Source of the DNA: Xestospongia bergquistia
Lineage: Eukaryota > Porifera > Demospongiae > Haplosclerida > Petrosiidae
Length of the DNA: 64,000 bases
Assembly: GCA_963965975.1 (NCBI GenBank)
Contig: OZ014416.1
Location: forward strand, 3,472,001 to 3,536,000
Direction: 5' to 3'
The translations under genes and the position numbers were made by a program. Below, one piece after another: positions 59,571-64,000 of this stretch; position 1 is the stretch's first letter, and the number at the start of each line of letters is the position of its first letter. The notes under the pieces are model-generated. The model had not been told where the DNA came from. It worked only from the letters and a program-made list of their open reading frames with translations, and searched no databases.

Positions 59571-62570
59571 CTAATGCACATGAAGTATTGACACTATTTA
59601 TTTGCCTTTGGGTTGTAGCAAGGAACATTATTGTCTCGGATTTACTGCAGAGAACACTGTCAAATGATTTTGCTGAATGGAATCCAGTTCCTTCTTCTGT
59701 CTTGTTAAACAGCCCTGCAGAAATAAAGTCGTGATTCATTGGTTGCTAAAATTAAGTAATGCTGTGTAAGATTTCTAGTACAGACCATTACAAGCTGATA
59801 CTACAAATGCACTAAAACTAAGGGCTAAAGCTCATTCAATTTAAAGTCAAGGTGGATATACTAACGCACATGAAGTAATGACATTCTGATTGTATTTATT
59901 TGCCTTAGGGCTGTAGAGAGGAACGTTATTTACTGCAGAACACTGTTAAATGACTTGGCCAAATGGAATCCAGTTCCTTCTTCTGTCTTGCTCCACAGCC
60001 CTGTAGATGTAAAGTCCTAACACATTAGTTGTTAAAATGAAGTAATGCATTTCTAATGATTTGTAGTACAACGATTACAAACACATGATATAGGACAATA
60101 CTCAAGACTCAAAAAGATCTCCACAATATGCACATTTTATAATACATAGTGCATAGATAACTTACGGGACAGGAAGTCTACACATCATAATCATATTCAT
60201 AAGTATACACAATACAACAACCAACCAATAATACAGCACAAGTAGAGACAGTGAGGGTAAATAGCCCTGCAGAAATAAAGTTGTGACAAACCATTACAAG
60301 CTGATACTGATACAAAAGTAGACACAATAGGTTTAAATGGGCTTGTACTAAATAAAGGTAGACATAATGGGGCTAAATAGGCTTGTAGTGATAAAACATT
60401 TGACAAATATTATTCAGACTTCCTACATTGTACTAAATATATTGGTTACTGAAGTTTATATATTAGAGAAAAGGAAGTCAGATATGTTTCCATATGACTT
60501 ATTACAGGCTTAGTTTGCATAAAAGATGCACTAAAACTAAGGGCTAAATCTGACTCAAGTTCTTTTGTTCTAGCTAATAACATCATCGTCTAAGATTTAT
60601 TGCAGACAAGACTGTCAAATCACTTGGCTGCATGGAATACAGTTCTTTCTTTTGTCTTGTTAAACAGCCCTGCAGAAATAAAGTCCTGACACATTCATTG
60701 CTAAAATGAAGTAATGCAGTCCATAATTTCTAGTACAAACCATTACAAGCTGATACTGATGCAAAAGTAGACACAATAGGTTTAAATGGGCTACATTGTA
60801 CTAAATATACTGGAAAAGGACTAGTCAGATATGTTTCCAAATGACTTATGACAGGCTTAGTTCAGATAACAGATGCGCTAAACCTGAGGGCTAAAGATCA
60901 CTGAATATACTAACACACATGGAGTACTGCTACTCTGACCATATTTATTTGCCCTTGGGCAGTAGCGAGGAACTGCAAGAACGCTGTCAAATGATTTGGT
61001 TGAATGAAATCCAGTTCCTTCTTCCGTCTTGCTAAACAGCCCTGCAGAAGTAAAGTCCTGAAACGTTGGCTGCTAAAGTAATGTTGCCTAAGATTTCTAG
61101 TACAAACCTTTTCAAGGTGATACTGATACCAAAGCAGACACAATGGTGGTAAAAAGCCTTTTAAAAACACTTGACTAATATTATTCAGGCTTACTATATT
61201 GTACTAAACATACTGGTTATTAAAGTGTATATATTATAGAGACAAGGAAAGGTGAGATATTATGTTTTATAATGACTTAATACAGGCTTTAACAAATGCA
61301 CTAAAGTAAGGGCTAAAGCTCATTAAAGTCAAGCTAGTCATACCAACACACATGAAGTATTGATACTCTGACTGTATTTACTTGCCCATGAGCTGTAGCA
61401 AGGAACATTATTTACTGCAGAACACTGTCAACTGACTTGGCAGAATGGAATCCAATTCCTTCTTCTGTCTTGCTAAACAGCCCTGCAGAAATAAAGTCGT
61501 CACTCATTGGTTGCTAACGAAGTAATGCTGTCTAAGATTTCTACTACAAACCATTACAAGCTGATACTACAAATGCACTAAACTAAGGGCTAAAGCTCAT
61601 TCAATTTGAAGTCAAGCTAGATATACTAACGCACATGAAGTATTGACACTTGACTGAATTTATTTGCCCATGGGCTGTAGCAAGGAACATTAGTGTCTCG
61701 GATTTACTGCAGAGAACACTGACAAATGATTTGGCTGAATGGAATCCAGTTCATTCTTCTGTCTTGCTAAACAGCCCTGCAGAAATAAAGTCGTGACTCG
61801 TTGGTTGTTAAAACCAAGTAATGCTGTCTAAGATTTCTAGTACAAACCATTACAAGCTGATACTGATACAAAAACAATGGGGTTACATAGGCTTGTAGTA
61901 AATAAAAACACTTTACTAATATTGTTCAAACTTTCTACATTGTACTAAATATACTGGTTACTAAAGTCTATATATTAGAGAGGAAAGGAATAGTCATATG
62001 TTTCCAAATGACTTATGACAGGCTTAGTTTTAGTGCATCTGACTGAATTTCAAAGTCAAGCTACATATACTAACACACATGGACTACTGTTTACGTGAAC
62101 GTATTTGTTACTACTGTCTTTCCCTTTTTTGTAGCGTTTACTGCAGAGAAGATTGCAAATGACTTGGGTGCATGGAATCCAGTTCCTTCTTCAGTCTTGA
62201 CATTTGCTACTAAAGAAGTAATGCTGTCTAAGATTTCTAATACAAACCTTTACAAGCTCATTGAATTTAATGTCAAGCTAGATATACTAACACAAATGAA
62301 GTATTGATACTCTGACTCTATTTATTTGCCCATGGGCTGTAGTGAGGAACATTAGTGTCTCGGATTTACTGCAGGGAACACTGTCAAATGACTTAGGCGA
62401 ATGGAATCCAGTTCATTCTTCTGTCTTGCTAAAAAGCCCTGCAGAATTAAAGTCGTGACTCATTGCTTGCTAAAAGGAAGTATTGCTGTCTAAGATTTCT
62501 AGTACAAACTATTACATGCTCATACTGATACAAAAGTAAAGACAATGGGGTAAAATGGCTTGTACTAAAT

Positions 62571-62714
62571 TAGCCTTGTAGCCAAGCTTTCGCAATAGAA
62601 AAGAGCCTGGTAACTACTGTTTGCGTGTCATTGTGATGTCAATAATTACGCGAATGTGCAAGCAGTAATGACCAGGGTTTCTTTTCTATCGCAAAAGTCT
62701 GGGTATGAGGCTAG
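62571..62714 (+). mobile_element. hAT-like element, copy 4 (144 bp)
   Basis: The ends TAGCCTTGTAGCCAAGCTTT and GGTATGAGGCTAG (reverse) are flanked by a perfect 8-bp duplication TACTAAAT (62,563-62,570 and 62,715-62,722). Only the sub-terminal parts remain. The same TACTAAAT follows copy 3, suggesting insertion in the same module or duplication. Confidence 0.85.
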
Positions 62715-64000
62715 TACTAAATAAAAACAATCGTCCAATTTATTGAGACTTGCTACAAAATATACCGGTTACTAAATTTCAAGAAGACTTACGATAGGTT
62801 AGTTAAGATAACAAATGCACTAAAACTAAGGCCTAAAGCTCACTGAATTTAAAAGTCATGTTAGATATACTACAGCACATGGAGTACTACTTCTCTGACT
62901 GTATTTGTTACTACTGTCTTTCCCTTTTGTTGTAACGAGGAATTTCATTGTCTTGGAATTACTGCAGAGAACACTGTCAAATGACTTCCCTCATGGAATA
63001 CAGTTCCTTCTTCAGTTTTGATCCACAGCCCTGCAGAAGTAAAGTCCTTACACATTGATTGCTAAAAGCAATGCAGTCTAAGGTTTCTAGTACAAACCAT
63101 TACAAGCTGATACTCGTACAAAAGTAAACAGAATAAGTTTAAAGTCAAGCTAGATATAATAACGCAAATGAAGTATTGAGACTTGACTGTATTTATTTAC
63201 CCTTGGGCTGTAGCGAGGAACATTATTGTCTTGGATTTACTGCAGAGAACACTGTCAAATGACTTTACTGCATGGAATACAGTTACTTCTTCTGTCTTGC
63301 TCCACAGCCCTGCAGAAGTAAAGTCCTGACACATTGATTGCTAAAATGAAATGAAGCAATGCAGTCTAAGATTTCTAGTACAAACCATTACAAGCTGATA
63401 CTGATACAAAAGTAGAGTTTAAAGTCAAACTAGATATACTAACGCACATGAAGTATTGACACTTGACTGTATTTATTTACCCTTGGGCTGTAGCGAGGAA
63501 TATTATTGTCTTGGATTTACTGCAGAGAACACTGTCAAATGACTTCCCTGTATGGAATACAGTTCTATATTCTGTCTTGCTCCACAGCCCTGCAAAAGTA
63601 AAGTCCTCACACATTGATTGCTAAAATGAAATGAAGCAATGCAGTCTAAGGTTTCTAGTACAAACCTTTACAAGCTGATACTGGTACAAAAGTACACACA
63701 ATAGTTTAAAGTCAAGCTAGATATACTAACAAACATGAAGTATTGACACTTGACTGTATTTATTTACCCTTGGGCTGTAGTGAGGAACATTATTGTCTCG
63801 GATTTATTGCAGAGAACACTGTCAAATGATTTGGCTGGATGAAATCCAGTTCCTTCTTCTGTCTTGCTAAATAAAGTCATGATTCATTGCTTGCTAAAAT
63901 GAAGTAATGCTGTCTAGCACAAACTATTACAAGCTGATACTACAAAAGCACTAAACTAAGGGCTAAAGCTCATTGAATTTTTAAGTCAAGGTAGATAAGG

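Larger units (their letters stand above)
48880..64000 (+). repeat. Complex tandem array with about 37 exon-like cassettes
   Basis: Recurring modules appear in the order AAGCTCATTGAATTTAAAGT, CTATATATACTAACACAC, TTTACTTGCCCTTGGGCTATAG (acceptor-like), then a cassette GAGGAACATTATTGTCTTGG...CAGCCCTGCAGAA. Next come (A/G)TAAAGTC, TTGGTTGCTAAAACGAAGTA and GATTTCTAGTACAAACC. Unit length varies (236 and 279 bp at the left, longer where spacer modules are added). Most cassettes keep one frame open (RNIIVLDLLQRTLSNDLAEW). The array runs off the window. I do not recognise the product; it may be an exon-bearing segmental repeat rather than a gene. Confidence 0.82.

Noticed and set aside
1..64000. tRNA, rRNA or other structured RNA genes
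   Set aside because: No tRNA arm motifs or rRNA-like conserved GC-rich blocks were noticed on either strand; a covariance-model search was not possible.

Overview
The window looks like nuclear DNA of an AT-rich, transposon-laden animal genome. The evidence is GT-AG intron signals inside broken genes, pogo/Jerky-like, piggyBac and hAT-like elements, a long satellite, and RecQ-like helicase fragments. CCACACCC-rich short repeats and the mix of families would suit a sponge or a cnidarian, but the species cannot be fixed from the sequence. No tRNA, rRNA, bacterial gene or intact long gene was seen.

Positions 1-23,936 are one uninterrupted tandem array of a 143-bp satellite (about 167 monomers). 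It has no long open frame, a 29-bp palindrome in each typical monomer, and several higher-order repeats (7-mer, about 12/13-mer, 20-mer). The last intact young monomers (20,572-21,211) are almost identical. A half-monomer at about 21,212 marks an abrupt change to older, diverged copies. The older satellite continues after a transposon insertion (28,432-29,965), flips orientation (about 29,966-31,735), then fades out by about 31,990.

Two elements sit inside the satellite at TA target sites. One is a 4.5-kb pogo/Jerky-like element (23,937-28,431) whose DDE transposase gene carries a C-terminal PHD finger and several nonsense changes. The other is a 0.8-kb non-autonomous element (29,019-29,812).

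Positions 32-40 kb are a mixed region. It holds a rotted piggyBac copy and a second fragment, simple repeats, a minus-strand three-exon gene end of unknown function (35,848-36,917), a degenerate telomere-like TTTAGGG stretch, a tandem duplication, and a short inverted-repeat element.

Positions 40.4-44.3 kb are about twenty units of a 140-170-bp repeat. Each unit carries a 58-59-bp exon-like cassette with splice signals on the minus strand, and two units carry a hAT-like element. Positions 44.6-64 kb are about forty units of another repeat, each with a 104-bp exon-like cassette on the plus strand. That array is interrupted by a nested cluster (45.8-48.9 kb) in which a fairly young piggyBac pseudogene sits at the TTAA of a copy of the 0.8-kb element. 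Four hAT-like copies occur in the two exon-cassette arrays, and the longest keeps a RecQ-type Walker A segment.

Overall this reads as pericentromeric or similar heterochromatin: a homogenised satellite core, age-layered flanks, and nested mobile elements. Centromere identity is inference only.
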